24,300 nucleotides of DNA from contig JAGLQQ010000015.1 of the NCBI GenBank assembly GCA_023136735.1, forward strand, positions 1 to 24,300. Reading direction: 5' to 3'. Positions 15,648-24,024 of this stretch are shown piece by piece. The notes beneath the pieces were generated by a model. It was not told where the DNA came from. It saw only the letters and a list, made by a program, of their open reading frames with translations, and made no database searches. The position numbers were made by a program, and so were the translations under genes. The DNA is from Candidatus Omnitrophota bacterium (GTDB taxonomy: Bacteria > Omnitrophota > Gorgyraeia > B26-G9). Position 1 is the stretch's first letter; each line of letters begins with the position of its first letter.

Positions 15648-17924
15648 ATGAAGATAAAAAAAATATTGATTTTTGCCGTAATATTGATTATTGGGTTTTC
15701 CGGGTTCCTGTACGCTCAAGGGGATAAGCGTAAGGTTATAGAAATTGAAGTCATTAATAATAAGGTGGTTTCCCAGCAAACTATTCTTTCTAAGCTGCAA
15801 ACTAAACAAGATACAGAATATTCACCTGTTACTTTAAGCGATGATATAAAGCGTCTATATGCTACAGGGCTTTTTAGAGATGTAAGTGCTGATATTGTGG
15901 ACGTGGATACGGGAGTGAAAGTAGTATTTAAAGTACAGGAAAAACCAGTTCTCGAGGAAATTAAATTTAAGGGTAATCGTAGAATTAAAATAAAAAAGCT
16001 TTTGAAGGAAATAAAGATTAAAAAGGAGGAAATATTCGATAAGTTTAAGCTTAAGGAAGATGTGGAAAATTTAAGAAAACTTTATGCTAAAAAAGGATAT
16101 TCTCAAGCTGTCCTCAAATATGAGGTAGAGGAAAAAGATAACAGAGTAGTCGTTACCATAGATATTTTTGAAGGTCAAAGGATTCGGATCCGAAAGATAA
16201 GTTTTCAGGGTAGTGATTCTTATAGAGATAAAAGAATTCTCAAGCTAATTAAAACGAAGAAAAAGGGATGGTTTAATTCCGGATTTTTTAAAAATGATGT
16301 CTTAGCTGAAGATGAAGATAGAATAAGGGGCTTTTATCAATTTGAGGGTTTTATCGATGTGCAGGTTGATACAATTATAACTTACTCTGAGAAGAAACCC
16401 TGGATGTTTATTACTTTTGAGATTAAAGAAGGTAAACAATATAAAGTTGGCAATGTAGATCTTTACGGTAATAGTGTGTTTTCGAAAGAAAAATTAAAAG
16501 ATGGATTTAAGCTATATGGAGGAGAGGTTTATAGTGAAGGAAAACTACGCTCTGATACAGCTAAGATTCAAAGTGATTATTTTGATGAAGGTTATATTGC
16601 GGCTTCTGTAAAGGCCGATACGGTTCTTAATTCTAAAACCGGTAATGTTGACATTAGCTATGGAGTTAGTGAGGGCAAAGTTGCTTATGTAGATAAGATT
16701 AACCTTAGCGGAAACACGCGGACAAAGGATGTGGTGCTGCGAAGAGAGATGAGATTATTTCCGGGAGATAGATATAATGGAGATAAATTAAGAAGAAGCC
16801 GCCAGAGAATTCAGAATTTAGGATTTTTTGAGGAAGTGAGTTTTGACACAAAAGAAGAACCGACAACTTTGCCGGATAAATATGACCTGGATGTTTTTGT
16901 AAAGGAAAGTAAAACTGGAGAGTTTAGTTTCGGAGCAGGATATAGCTCGATTGACCAGTTTATCGGCTTTGTTAATCTTACACAGAAAAATTTTGATCTT
17001 TTTAATTTTCCAGGATTTTCCGGTGCAGGACAGACACTTGCAATTAATATGGAAGTTGGTTCAGCGAGGAAGGATTATGAACTTAGTTTTGTCGAGCCCT
17101 GGTTTTTAGGATATCCCCTAAGTACAGGCTTTAGTGTTTATAGCCGTTCAAGGTACTGGGATAAATATGATGAAAAACGACAAGGTGGGAATATCTTTGT
17201 GGGCCGTGAATTAAGTGAATATTGGATGGGAAGATTGACCTATCGCTATGAAGGTGTTCGTCTTGGTGATATGGCCGAAGATACAAGTATTGATGTCGCA
17301 CGAGAAGAGGGAAAGAATTTCATTAGCAGCTTAAGAACAACTCTAATTCATGATACTCGTGACAATAAGTTTAATCCGTCAAAAGGTTTTTACAGTACTC
17401 TGTCTTGTGAATATGCCGGAGGGATGCTGGAGGGTGATAAGGATTTCCTAAAGTACGAAACCTCAAACAATAAGTATTTTTCGATAGGGCAAAAAACAGT
17501 TCTGGAATTAGGTTTGCGCTTAGGAATGGTTGAAGCTTTTGATGATTCAGTATATGTCCCTGTTTATGAGCGTTTTTATGCTGGCGGTGCAAACACAATT
17601 AGGGGTTATAAAGAAAGGAGAGTTGGCCCTGAAGGTGAGTTTGGCGATCCTATCGGCGGCAGATTACGGGGGATATTTAATGCTGAATACATTTATCAGC
17701 TGACTCCGGGTCTAAAATGGGCATTCTTTTACGATAATGGAAATGTTTGGGCAACTCATGGTGATTTTGTATGGAACAACTTGAAGCTCCGCTCTAGTAT
17801 AGGTACGGGAATCAGGGTTAAAACACCACTTGGCCCCATAAAACTCGATTATGGTTGGGCTCTGGATCCTAAAGAAGGGGATAATGCAGGTAGATTTCAT
17901 TTCTCTATGAGCCAGCAATTTTAG
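15648..17924 (+). CDS. bamA: Outer membrane protein assembly factor BamA
   Basis: BamA inserts beta-barrel proteins into the outer membrane. The 758-residue protein has a signal peptide (about 1-23, cut after FLYA), five POTRA domains (about 29-420; visible signatures include GNRRIKIKKLL, DIFEGQRIRIRKISFQG, NVDLYGNSVFSKEKL and INLSGNTRTKDVVLRREM), and a 16-strand barrel (about 425-758) with the lid motif IRGY in GGANTIRGYKERR and a terminal Phe in FSMSQQF, the usual barrel signal. Length is near the E. coli protein (810). It is followed by skp and lpx genes, as in many Gram-negative genomes, but starts just 3 bases after dnaB. Confidence 0.97.
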   Translation: MKIKKILIFAVILIIGFSGFLYAQGDKRKVIEIEVINNKVVSQQTILSKLQTKQDTEYSPVTLSDDIKRLYATGLFRDVSADIVDVDTGVKVVFKVQEKPVLEEIKFKGNRRIKIKKLLKEIKIKKEEIFDKFKLKEDVENLRKLYAKKGYSQAVLKYEVEEKDNRVVVTIDIFEGQRIRIRKISFQGSDSYRDKRILKLIKTKKKGWFNSGFFKNDVLAEDEDRIRGFYQFEGFIDVQVDTIITYSEKKPWMFITFEIKEGKQYKVGNVDLYGNSVFSKEKLKDGFKLYGGEVYSEGKLRSDTAKIQSDYFDEGYIAASVKADTVLNSKTGNVDISYGVSEGKVAYVDKINLSGNTRTKDVVLRREMRLFPGDRYNGDKLRRSRQRIQNLGFFEEVSFDTKEEPTTLPDKYDLDVFVKESKTGEFSFGAGYSSIDQFIGFVNLTQKNFDLFNFPGFSGAGQTLAINMEVGSARKDYELSFVEPWFLGYPLSTGFSVYSRSRYWDKYDEKRQGGNIFVGRELSEYWMGRLTYRYEGVRLGDMAEDTSIDVAREEGKNFISSLRTTLIHDTRDNKFNPSKGFYSTLSCEYAGGMLEGDKDFLKYETSNNKYFSIGQKTVLELGLRLGMVEAFDDSVYVPVYERFYAGGANTIRGYKERRVGPEGEFGDPIGGRLRGIFNAEYIYQLTPGLKWAFFYDNGNVWATHGDFVWNNLKLRSSIGTGIRVKTPLGPIKLDYGWALDPKEGDNAGRFHFSMSQQF

Positions 17925-17948
17925 GCTTAATTTAGGCGGTGAATACAA

Positions 17949-17976
17949 TTGACAAATTTTTGTTGTGTGGTACAAT
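17949..17976 (+). promoter_or_regulatory. Promoter for skp-lpxD-lpxC/fabZ
   Basis: TTGACA (17949-17954) is a perfect -35 box. TACAAT (17971-17976) is a near-consensus -10 box with a TG extension (TGG immediately before it). The spacer is 16 bases. The start would be near 17983, leaving a leader of about 28 bases containing the ribosome site GGGAGG before ATG 18011. This allows the lipid A genes to be transcribed independently of dnaB and bamA. Confidence 0.72.
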
Positions 17977-18010
17977 GAAACAAATAATTAACTAATAAAG
18001 GGAGGTAAAT

Positions 18011-18493
18011 ATGAAAAAACTGATAATTTTAGTTGCTATATTGCTATCAATACTAGTTGTTCAAAATATTGCTTTTGCGGAAAGTTCTAAGATAGGATAT
18101 GTTACTTTAGGGAAAATTTTTGAAGATTATCAGAAAGTTACTGATTCTAATAAGGAAATTGATGTCGTAAAAGAAGATATTAAAAAAGTTATTGAGGGAA
18201 TAAACAAGCTTAAAGAGGGGTTTGACACTCTTAGCCCGGCTGCGCAAGAAGAAAGAAAAAATCAGGTACTTGCAAAGCAAGAAGAAATACGTAAACGTAC
18301 ATTTGAAGTTCGTAAGGATGAGGATCGGATACTTAGGGAGATATTGAAAGACATTGAAAATGTTTCTATGGAACTCAGAAAGAAGAAGAAGTTAACTTAT
18401 ATTATTGATGACAGACTCATTTTAGATGGACCTAAGGAAATGGATTTGACCGACGATGTTATTGAAATACTTAATGAGCGCTATAAAAAGTAG
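18011..18493 (+). CDS. skp: Periplasmic chaperone, Skp/OmpH family
   Basis: Skp-type chaperones hold unfolded outer membrane proteins on their way to BamA. The 160-residue protein has a clear signal peptide (cut after NIAFA, about residue 23), then SKIGYVTLGKIFEDYQKV, the family's GYV(D)...F opening, two long charged helices forming the coiled-coil arms (about 45-130), and a closing strand around KLTYIIDDRLILDGP. Length is typical. Position after bamA and before lpxD is the classical arrangement, which supports the assignment despite low sequence conservation. Confidence 0.88.
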   Translation: MKKLIILVAILLSILVVQNIAFAESSKIGYVTLGKIFEDYQKVTDSNKEIDVVKEDIKKVIEGINKLKEGFDTLSPAAQEERKNQVLAKQEEIRKRTFEVRKDEDRILREILKDIENVSMELRKKKKLTYIIDDRLILDGPKEMDLTDDVIEILNERYKK

Positions 18494-18511
18494 AAGTAAA
18501 AAGGGAAAGTA

Positions 18512-19555
18512 ATGAAAAAGACTTTAAAAGAAATAGCACAACTTATCGATGGATCAGTAGTTGGCGATGAAAATGTCGAGATTCGTGGTGTATGCGGCAT
18601 CAAAGAGGCGAAGCAGGGAGATATAACTTTTGTTGCTAATCCTAAGTATATTTCCTTAATGAATCATACCGAGGCTTCGGCTATTATTACATCGCCTGAT
18701 ATTAAAAAGGCGCCTAAGCCGCTTATTCTAACTGAGAATCCATCGCTTGCATTCGCAAAATTGCTTTCATTAGTTTTTCCGAATCCAACAGTTCGCTTTG
18801 AGGGAGTACATCCTACAGCTATTATTGGTAGAAATGTTATTTTTGGCGAAAACGTTTCTATCCAACCATATGTGGTTATTGAAGACAATTCTGAAATAGG
18901 CGATAATACCATGATTGGTTCAGGGGTTTTCATTGGCAATAATTCTAAAATTGGCAAGGATACGGTTATTTATCCTCAAGTTAGTATTAGAGAAAAAGTA
19001 GTCGTTGGAGACAGGGTTATTATCCATAGCGGAACAGTTATTGGAAGTGATGGTTTTGGTTTTGCAACAGTCAAGGGGCTTCATCACAAAATACCACAGA
19101 TTGGGACTGTAATTATTGAAGATGATGTGGAGATTGGTTCTAATGTAACTATAGACCGGGCTCGTTTTGATAAAACATTGATAAAACACGGGACTAAAAT
19201 TGATAATTTAGTTCAAATAGCGCACAATGTTGTTATTGGGGAGAACTCAATAGTTGTGGCGCAGACAGGTATTTCTGGAAGTACCATTATAGGGAAAAAC
19301 GTTACCTTAGCAGGACAAACTGGTATCATTGGCCACATTACTATTGGTGATAATGCAGTAGTAGCTGCTCAGGCAGGGGTTACTAAATCTGTTCCAGCGA
19401 ATACATGTGTTTCCGGTTATCCTGCCAAACCGCATAAGAAGGCTAAAAGGATTAATGCTTGTGTTCAAAAACTTCCTGATTTATACAAGTTGGTAAATAA
19501 ATTAGAAGAAAAAATTACTGCTTTAGAGAATGCTTTAAAGGAAAAAAATGGTTGA
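18512..19555 (+). CDS. lpxD: UDP-3-O-acylglucosamine N-acyltransferase (LpxD)
   Basis: LpxD adds the second hydroxyacyl chain to UDP-3-O-acylglucosamine in lipid A synthesis. The 347-residue protein has an N-terminal uridine-binding domain (about 1-100; GDITFVANPKYISL), then a left-handed beta-helix of hexapeptide repeats (about 100-315) containing GSDGFGFATVKGLHHKIPQ and NLVQIAHNV with catalytic His238, and a C-terminal helix (about 320-345, KLVNKLEEKITALENALK) that packs in the trimer. The stop overlaps the lpxC/fabZ start by 8 bases. Confidence 0.97.
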   Translation: MKKTLKEIAQLIDGSVVGDENVEIRGVCGIKEAKQGDITFVANPKYISLMNHTEASAIITSPDIKKAPKPLILTENPSLAFAKLLSLVFPNPTVRFEGVHPTAIIGRNVIFGENVSIQPYVVIEDNSEIGDNTMIGSGVFIGNNSKIGKDTVIYPQVSIREKVVVGDRVIIHSGTVIGSDGFGFATVKGLHHKIPQIGTVIIEDDVEIGSNVTIDRARFDKTLIKHGTKIDNLVQIAHNVVIGENSIVVAQTGISGSTIIGKNVTLAGQTGIIGHITIGDNAVVAAQAGVTKSVPANTCVSGYPAKPHKKAKRINACVQKLPDLYKLVNKLEEKITALENALKEKNG

Positions 19556-20858
19556 AAACCAATGTACAATTAGTAAATCTGTCGGGCTTAGCGGCATAGG
19601 GTTACATACAGGTCAAAAAGTTAATGTAAAGTTTAAGCCCTCTGGAGAGGATCAGGGTATTGAATTTATAAGAACTGATCTTGAAGGTAAGCCTCGTATA
19701 AAAGCGCATATGTCTAATCTTATTGAAAGACCCCGCCGAACTTCTATAGGGATTCAGAATGTAGAAATTCATACAATTGAGCATGTGTTGGCTGCTTTAG
19801 CCGGATTAGGTATAGATAATATAGCTATTGAGATGGACGCAGAGGAATTGCCGGGTCTTGATGGCAGTGCCTTGCCTTTTCTGGAGCTTCTAAAAAAAGC
19901 AGGGGTTAAGGAACTGAATTCCCCTAGAAATTATTTTCAGCCCAAAGAGCCTCTATACATGGAAGAAGGTGATAGTTCTGTGATGATCCTTCCGGCTAAT
20001 GATTTTCGTATTTCCTACACAATGAGTTATCCTAATTCCTTGCTTAAATCACAATATGCTTCTTTTGAGTTTAGTCCGGAATTATTTGAAAAAGAGCTGG
20101 CTCCTAGTCGTACTTTTTGCTTGCAAGAGGAAGCTGAAGAGCTTACTCGACAAGGCTTAGGTAAAGGAGCTAACTATGAAAATACTATTGTTGTCGGTGA
20201 GAAGGGGATAGTTCAGAATACACTTCGTTTTGAAGATGAATTTGTTCGACATAAGATATGCGATCTTATTGGTGACTTATATTTGTTGGGTCATCCGGTA
20301 AAGGGACATGTTATAGGCATCAAAAGCGGACATCCTTTAAATATTAAACTATTGAAAAAGATTAAACATCTGCATGATCGGCAGACTCAGGCAAGTATTA
20401 TTGCCAGTTCAGAGGGTATTAGCAATGTAGCACCGCTTGATATCAATGAAATAAAAAGAATACTGCCCCATCGCTATCCATTCTTATTGGTAGATAGAAT
20501 CCTTGAAATTAAAGAAGATAAATATGCTGTGGGGATTAAAAATGTAACCATAAACGAGCAATTTTTCCAGGGGCATTTTCCCGGACGGCCTGTAATGCCG
20601 GGAGTTTTGATAGTTGAGGCAATGGCCCAGGTTGTTGGAGTATTACTCTTAAGTAAGAGTGATAATTTAGGCAAGCGTGCTTATTTCATGAGTATGGATA
20701 AAGTTAAATTCAGGCGCATGGTATTACCGGGAGACCAGTTGCGTTTGGAGGTTTCTGTGCTAAAGCTTAGATCTAAAACCGGCCAAGTATATGGGCGAGC
20801 TATGGTCGAAAACAAGGTAGTTGCTGAAGCAGTATTGATGTTTTCTTTAGGCGATTGA
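19548..20858 (+). CDS. lpxC/fabZ: Fused LpxC deacetylase / FabZ hydroxyacyl-ACP dehydratase
   Basis: The 436-residue protein joins two enzymes. Residues 1 to about 285 are LpxC, the zinc deacetylase that commits UDP-3-O-acyl-GlcNAc to lipid A: HTIEHVLAAL with His79 and Glu78, GLDGSALPFLE, and HKICDLIGDLYLLG with His235 and Asp239, and SGHPLN with His262. Residues about 295-436 are FabZ, which dehydrates 3-hydroxyacyl-ACP in fatty acid elongation: ILPHRYPFLLVDRI, QGHFPGRPVMPG with His343, and Glu357 in VEAMAQ. The fusion is known from Bacteroidetes and several other phyla. It ties the two competing users of hydroxyacyl-ACP to one chain in a fixed ratio. A probable terminator follows. Confidence 0.97.
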   Translation: MVENQCTISKSVGLSGIGLHTGQKVNVKFKPSGEDQGIEFIRTDLEGKPRIKAHMSNLIERPRRTSIGIQNVEIHTIEHVLAALAGLGIDNIAIEMDAEELPGLDGSALPFLELLKKAGVKELNSPRNYFQPKEPLYMEEGDSSVMILPANDFRISYTMSYPNSLLKSQYASFEFSPELFEKELAPSRTFCLQEEAEELTRQGLGKGANYENTIVVGEKGIVQNTLRFEDEFVRHKICDLIGDLYLLGHPVKGHVIGIKSGHPLNIKLLKKIKHLHDRQTQASIIASSEGISNVAPLDINEIKRILPHRYPFLLVDRILEIKEDKYAVGIKNVTINEQFFQGHFPGRPVMPGVLIVEAMAQVVGVLLLSKSDNLGKRAYFMSMDKVKFRRMVLPGDQLRLEVSVLKLRSKTGQVYGRAMVENKVVAEAVLMFSLGD

Positions 20859-20873
20859 GACCGTATTTTAGGG

Positions 20874-20929
20874 CCTAGATCCAAAGGGATATTTATGATA
20901 TGTTTTTCCTGGTATCTAAGGTCTTTTTT
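20874..20929 (+). terminator. Probable intrinsic terminator after lpxC/fabZ
   Basis: CCTAGATCC (20874-20882) pairs with GGTATCTAAGG (20911-20921), nine pairs with two single-base bulges and a 28-base loop, followed by TCTTTTTT to 20929. An extra AGACC (20858-20862) could also pair with GGTCT (20920-20924). The long loop lowers certainty, but the T-run and the promoter just downstream support a transcription boundary. Confidence 0.45.
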
Positions 20930-20932
20930 ATG

Positions 20933-20960
20933 TTTCAATTATCAGTATTAATGGTATAAT
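20933..20960 (+). promoter_or_regulatory. Extended -10 promoter immediately before lpxA
   Basis: TATAAT at 20955-20960 is a perfect -10 box preceded by TGG (20952-20954), an extended -10 element. TTTCAA at 20933-20938 is a weak -35 box with a 16-base spacer. Only five bases separate the -10 box from the lpxA ATG at 20966, so transcription should start at or next to the A of the start codon. Confidence 0.6.
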
Positions 20961-20965
20961 AATAT

Positions 20966-21754
20966 ATGTCAGAAAAAAGCAAAATCCATCCAAATGCATT
21001 GGTGCATCCTAAGGCTCGGCTTGGACGTGGAGTCTGTATAGGTTCTAATACTGTTATTGAAGAACATGTAAGTATTGGGGCAAATACTATAGTTGGAAGC
21101 TCTTGTGTTATTGAAGGCTTTACTCAAATTGGTAAACGCTGTAAAATCCATACTGGAGCTGTAATCGGCAGCCCTCCTCAGGACTTAAAATATAAGGGAG
21201 AACGTACTAAAGTTATAATCGGGGATGATAATGTTATCCGAGAATATGTGACTATCAACCTTGGAACTGGGGATAAAGGTAAGACAGTGATTGGTAATAG
21301 TAACTTATTTATGGCTTACAGCCATGTGGCTCACGACTGTGTGATTGGTGATGCGGTAGTTATTGCCAATGCTGGAACTTTAGCCGGACATGTTAAGGTT
21401 GAGAGTAAAGCTATTATCGGGGGAATGTCTGCGGTTCATCAGTTTTCGCGTGTTGGAAAAATGGCGATTATCGGGGGCTGCTCAAAAATCATTCAGGATG
21501 TGCCGCCCTTTTCTATGGTTGACGGACATCCGGCAAAGGTTTACGGTACAAACAGTATTGGGCTTAAAAGAGATAAGATGTCGCCAAAGAGCATAGCACG
21601 CTTAAAGACAGCATTTAAGATTCTGTTTAAAATGAAATTATCAACATCTACGGCTTTAAAGAGAATTAAAAAAGAAATTCCAAAAGATTTGTATGTTACA
21701 TACCTTTTGGAATTTGTTAAAAGTTCTAAACGAGGCGTATGTAAAGGTAATTGA
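20966..21754 (+). CDS. lpxA: UDP-N-acetylglucosamine acyltransferase (LpxA)
   Basis: LpxA acylates UDP-GlcNAc, the first step of lipid A synthesis. The 262-residue protein starts IHPNALVHPKARLG, forms a beta-helix of hexapeptide repeats (to about residue 190) with IGSPPQDLKYKGE, IREYVTIN and YSHVAHDC with catalytic His123, then HQFSRVGKMAIIGGCSKI, and a C-terminal helical domain. Length matches the family (262 in E. coli). There is no ribosome site before ATG 20966 and an in-frame stop (TAA 20960-20962) just upstream, so this is the first possible start and the message may be leaderless. A probable terminator follows. Confidence 0.97.
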   Translation: MSEKSKIHPNALVHPKARLGRGVCIGSNTVIEEHVSIGANTIVGSSCVIEGFTQIGKRCKIHTGAVIGSPPQDLKYKGERTKVIIGDDNVIREYVTINLGTGDKGKTVIGNSNLFMAYSHVAHDCVIGDAVVIANAGTLAGHVKVESKAIIGGMSAVHQFSRVGKMAIIGGCSKIIQDVPPFSMVDGHPAKVYGTNSIGLKRDKMSPKSIARLKTAFKILFKMKLSTSTALKRIKKEIPKDLYVTYLLEFVKSSKRGVCKGN

Positions 21755-21781
21755 TAGTTTCTGTCGAAGTAAAAGTAGAGT

Positions 21782-21824
21782 AGAGAGCGACCTAACAATT
21801 TGCCTTTCTGCTCTTTGCTTTTTT
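21782..21824 (+). terminator. Probable intrinsic terminator after lpxA
   Basis: AGAGAGC (21782-21788) pairs with GCTCTTT (21810-21816), seven pairs with one G-U, and a six-T run ends at 21824. Alternatively AAAAGTAGAG (21771-21780) can pair with the CTCTTTGCTTTT stretch. It separates lpxA from lpxI, although no promoter for lpxI is evident in the remaining 30 bases, so read-through or a weak promoter is implied. Confidence 0.45.
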
Positions 21825-21855
21825 AATTGAGAGTATTTTTACGGAGAATTTTCTC

Positions 21856-22656
21856 ATGCAAACAATAGGGCTCATTGCCGGTAATGGATCTTATCCGCTT
21901 GTTTTTGCCAAAGCTGCAAAGCAAGCAGGAGTAAGAATTATTGCTGTAGCTATTAAAGAAGAGACTGATCCTAGTCTTAAAGATCATGTGGAAAAGATCT
22001 TCTGGATAAGCGTTGGACAGCTTAAAAAGCTTATTGAAATACTCAAGAGTGAAAAAATAGAAAAAGCAGTTATGGCTGGCCAAATAAAACATAAACTGCT
22101 TTTTAGCGATATTATACTAGATAGTGAATTAAGAGGATTGCTTTTTAAATTAAAGGATAAAAAGACAGATACTATTCTAGGGGGCATTGCCCAGAGACTT
22201 GGTGAGCTTGGCATAGAGTTGATCGATTCGACTACTTTTATTAAAGATTGTCTTCCTGCCCCAGGAGTACTTACAAAAGCAAAGCCAACAAAAGAGCAGC
22301 TTGATGATGTTGAATTTGGCCTTAAAATTGCCAAGGCAATTGCAGGTCTTGATATAGGACAAACCGTTGTCGTAAAGGATAAAATTGTTCTGAGTATAGA
22401 AGCAATTGAAGGTACGGATGCGGCTATTACACGAGCTAATGTTTATTGTAATGGCGGTGCTGTTGTGGTTAAGGTAAGCAAACCAGATCAGGATATGCGT
22501 TTTGATATACCGCTTGTAGGTAAACAGACAATTAAAACTCTAATTAAAGAAAGTGTTGCTTTATTGGCAGTTGAATCCGCAAAGACGTTGTTTCTCGATA
22601 AAGATTACGTAATAGAGAAGGCTGATGAGAATGGAATCGTAATACTTGCGATTTAA
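21856..22656 (+). CDS. lpxI: UDP-2,3-diacylglucosamine pyrophosphatase (LpxI)
   Basis: LpxI (formerly DUF1009) hydrolyses UDP-2,3-diacylglucosamine to lipid X plus UMP, replacing LpxH in many bacteria outside the beta- and gamma-proteobacteria. The 266-residue protein begins IGLIAGNGSYPLVFAKAAK, has VMAGQIKH, LDSELRGLLFKLKDKKTDTIL, the domain junction around GVLTKAKPT, and the C-terminal catalytic region with IEAIEGTDAAI (181-191) and KPDQDMRFDIPLVG (209-222). GGAG (21843-21846) is nine bases before the ATG. lpxB is not adjacent; a tRNA and an MFS gene follow. Confidence 0.95.
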   Translation: MQTIGLIAGNGSYPLVFAKAAKQAGVRIIAVAIKEETDPSLKDHVEKIFWISVGQLKKLIEILKSEKIEKAVMAGQIKHKLLFSDIILDSELRGLLFKLKDKKTDTILGGIAQRLGELGIELIDSTTFIKDCLPAPGVLTKAKPTKEQLDDVEFGLKIAKAIAGLDIGQTVVVKDKIVLSIEAIEGTDAAITRANVYCNGGAVVVKVSKPDQDMRFDIPLVGKQTIKTLIKESVALLAVESAKTLFLDKDYVIEKADENGIVILAI

Positions 22657-22668
22657 GTAAAATATTTT

Positions 22669-22741
22669 GCCCACGTAGCTCAGTTGGTAGAGCAAGGCTT
22701 TCGTAAAGCTTAGGTCGGAGGTTCGACTCCTCTCGTGGGCT
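22669..22741 (+). tRNA. tRNA-Thr (CGU anticodon), CCA not encoded
   Basis: The acceptor GCCCACG (22669-22675) pairs perfectly with CGTGGGC (22734-22740). The D arm GCTC/GAGC, the anticodon stem AGGCT/AGCTT with loop TTCGTAA (anticodon CGT), and the T arm GGAGG/CCTCT with TTCGACT loop are all present. G1-C72, C2-G71, G35 and U36 are threonine identity elements. The discriminator is T and no CCA follows, so a CCA-adding enzyme is needed. It lies 12 bases after lpxI. Confidence 0.95.
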
Positions 22742-22785
22742 TAAAGACTGACCAAAGAAAAATAGAAGTAAGGGGGAAGTTTTTT

Positions 22786-24024
22786 TTGAATAAGTTCAGT
22801 TATATTCTCAAAGATAAGAATTTTTTCTGTTTTTGGCTTGGGCAAGTCATCTCTCAGTTTGGGGATAGGCTTAATCAGATGGCCTTGATTGCGCTGATTT
22901 ACAACCGCACCGGAGGTTCGGCTTTTGGTTTGGCCAAGATAATGTCTTTTACAATTATTCCCTCTTTTTTTATAAGTCCTTTTGCCGGTGCTTATGTTGA
23001 CCGCTGGAATTATAAGTATACAATGATCATAAGCGATATTATAAGGGCGGTTTTGGTTCTGCTTATTCCTTTATGGTTTATAAAGATGGATTCTCTTGTG
23101 CCGCTTTATATCAGTGTTTTTCTTGTTTTTACAATAAGTTGTTTTTTTCTGCCTTCAAAATTTTCTATTATCCCGGAGCTGGTAGATAAAGAGAAGCTGC
23201 TTATTGCTAATTCCCTGACAAATACAACTATGATGCTTGCTGCAGTTCTGGGAATAGGATTAGGCGGTACTTTAATAGAAAAGGTGGGGGCTAAGTCCGG
23301 GTTTTTCATCGATTCATTTACATACCTTGTTTCAGGATTGCTGCTTTGTTTTGTTAATGTAAAGAATAGGAAAAAAATAAAGGAGCAAGAAACTGAAGAG
23401 AATACACTAAAAGGCAGGTCAATATTGTCGGATATAAAGGATGGGGTTAAATATGTTGCGGCTAACCCCTATTTGCGTTTTGTGTTTTCTACCATTTTTA
23501 TGCTTATGTCAGCTGCCGGAGCGCTATATATAGTGGCTATTGTTTTTATTCAACAGGTGTTCGGTTCAGTAACCAGAGATCTAGGCGTCTTGTCTATATT
23601 TATAGGAGTTGGTTTGTTTCTGGGAGCATTAATATGTGGAAGGTTCTTCAATAAGATATCCAAAGTTAGGATAATTTTTTTTAGTATGATTGCCACTGGT
23701 ATATTTTTAGGCTGTTTTGCTGTTTTGTTGAAAATTTTCCCGCTTATTTTTATAGCAATGGTCCTTTCCGTATTATTAGGTATAAGCGTGGGGCCGATCT
23801 TTATTTCAGGCAATACATTAATACATGAAGTTATAAAATCAACTATGAGAGGGAGAATATTCAGCATTCTAGGGATAATTATGAATTTGGGATTTCTGAT
23901 TTTTATGTTTATTTCCTCTAAGCTCTCTGAATTTTCAAATCCCATGTGGGTTATTTTAATAATATCGGCTTGTTTTATAGGTTATGGAATATTCGGGGTG
24001 CTTAGATTCCGTTCAAAACGGTAA
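22786..24024 (+). CDS. MFS transporter, EntS-like (MFS_3/DHA3) family
   Basis: This is an integral inner membrane protein with about twelve hydrophobic segments in 412 residues. FFCFWLGQVISQFGDRLNQ near the start, then PFAGAYVDRWNYKYTMIISDIIRA (the loop 2-3 motif A region) and a later ISVGPIFISGNTLI are typical of the MFS_3 group, which includes EntS-like exporters and many uncharacterised drug or metabolite exporters. The substrate cannot be told. I chose TTG 22786 because AGGGGGA (22771-22777) lies eight bases upstream. The reading frame runs open back into the tRNA-Thr gene, but an upstream start there is impossible as a normal gene start. A cytoplasmic loop around residues 205-225 is rich in Lys and Glu. 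Confidence 0.85.
   Translation: MNKFSYILKDKNFFCFWLGQVISQFGDRLNQMALIALIYNRTGGSAFGLAKIMSFTIIPSFFISPFAGAYVDRWNYKYTMIISDIIRAVLVLLIPLWFIKMDSLVPLYISVFLVFTISCFFLPSKFSIIPELVDKEKLLIANSLTNTTMMLAAVLGIGLGGTLIEKVGAKSGFFIDSFTYLVSGLLLCFVNVKNRKKIKEQETEENTLKGRSILSDIKDGVKYVAANPYLRFVFSTIFMLMSAAGALYIVAIVFIQQVFGSVTRDLGVLSIFIGVGLFLGALICGRFFNKISKVRIIFFSMIATGIFLGCFAVLLKIFPLIFIAMVLSVLLGISVGPIFISGNTLIHEVIKSTMRGRIFSILGIIMNLGFLIFMFISSKLSEFSNPMWVILIISACFIGYGIFGVLRFRSKR

Noticed and set aside
22735..22785. GTG at 22735 as the MFS start
   Set aside because: It lies inside the tRNA-Thr acceptor stem. TTG 22786 has a good ribosome site at proper distance.
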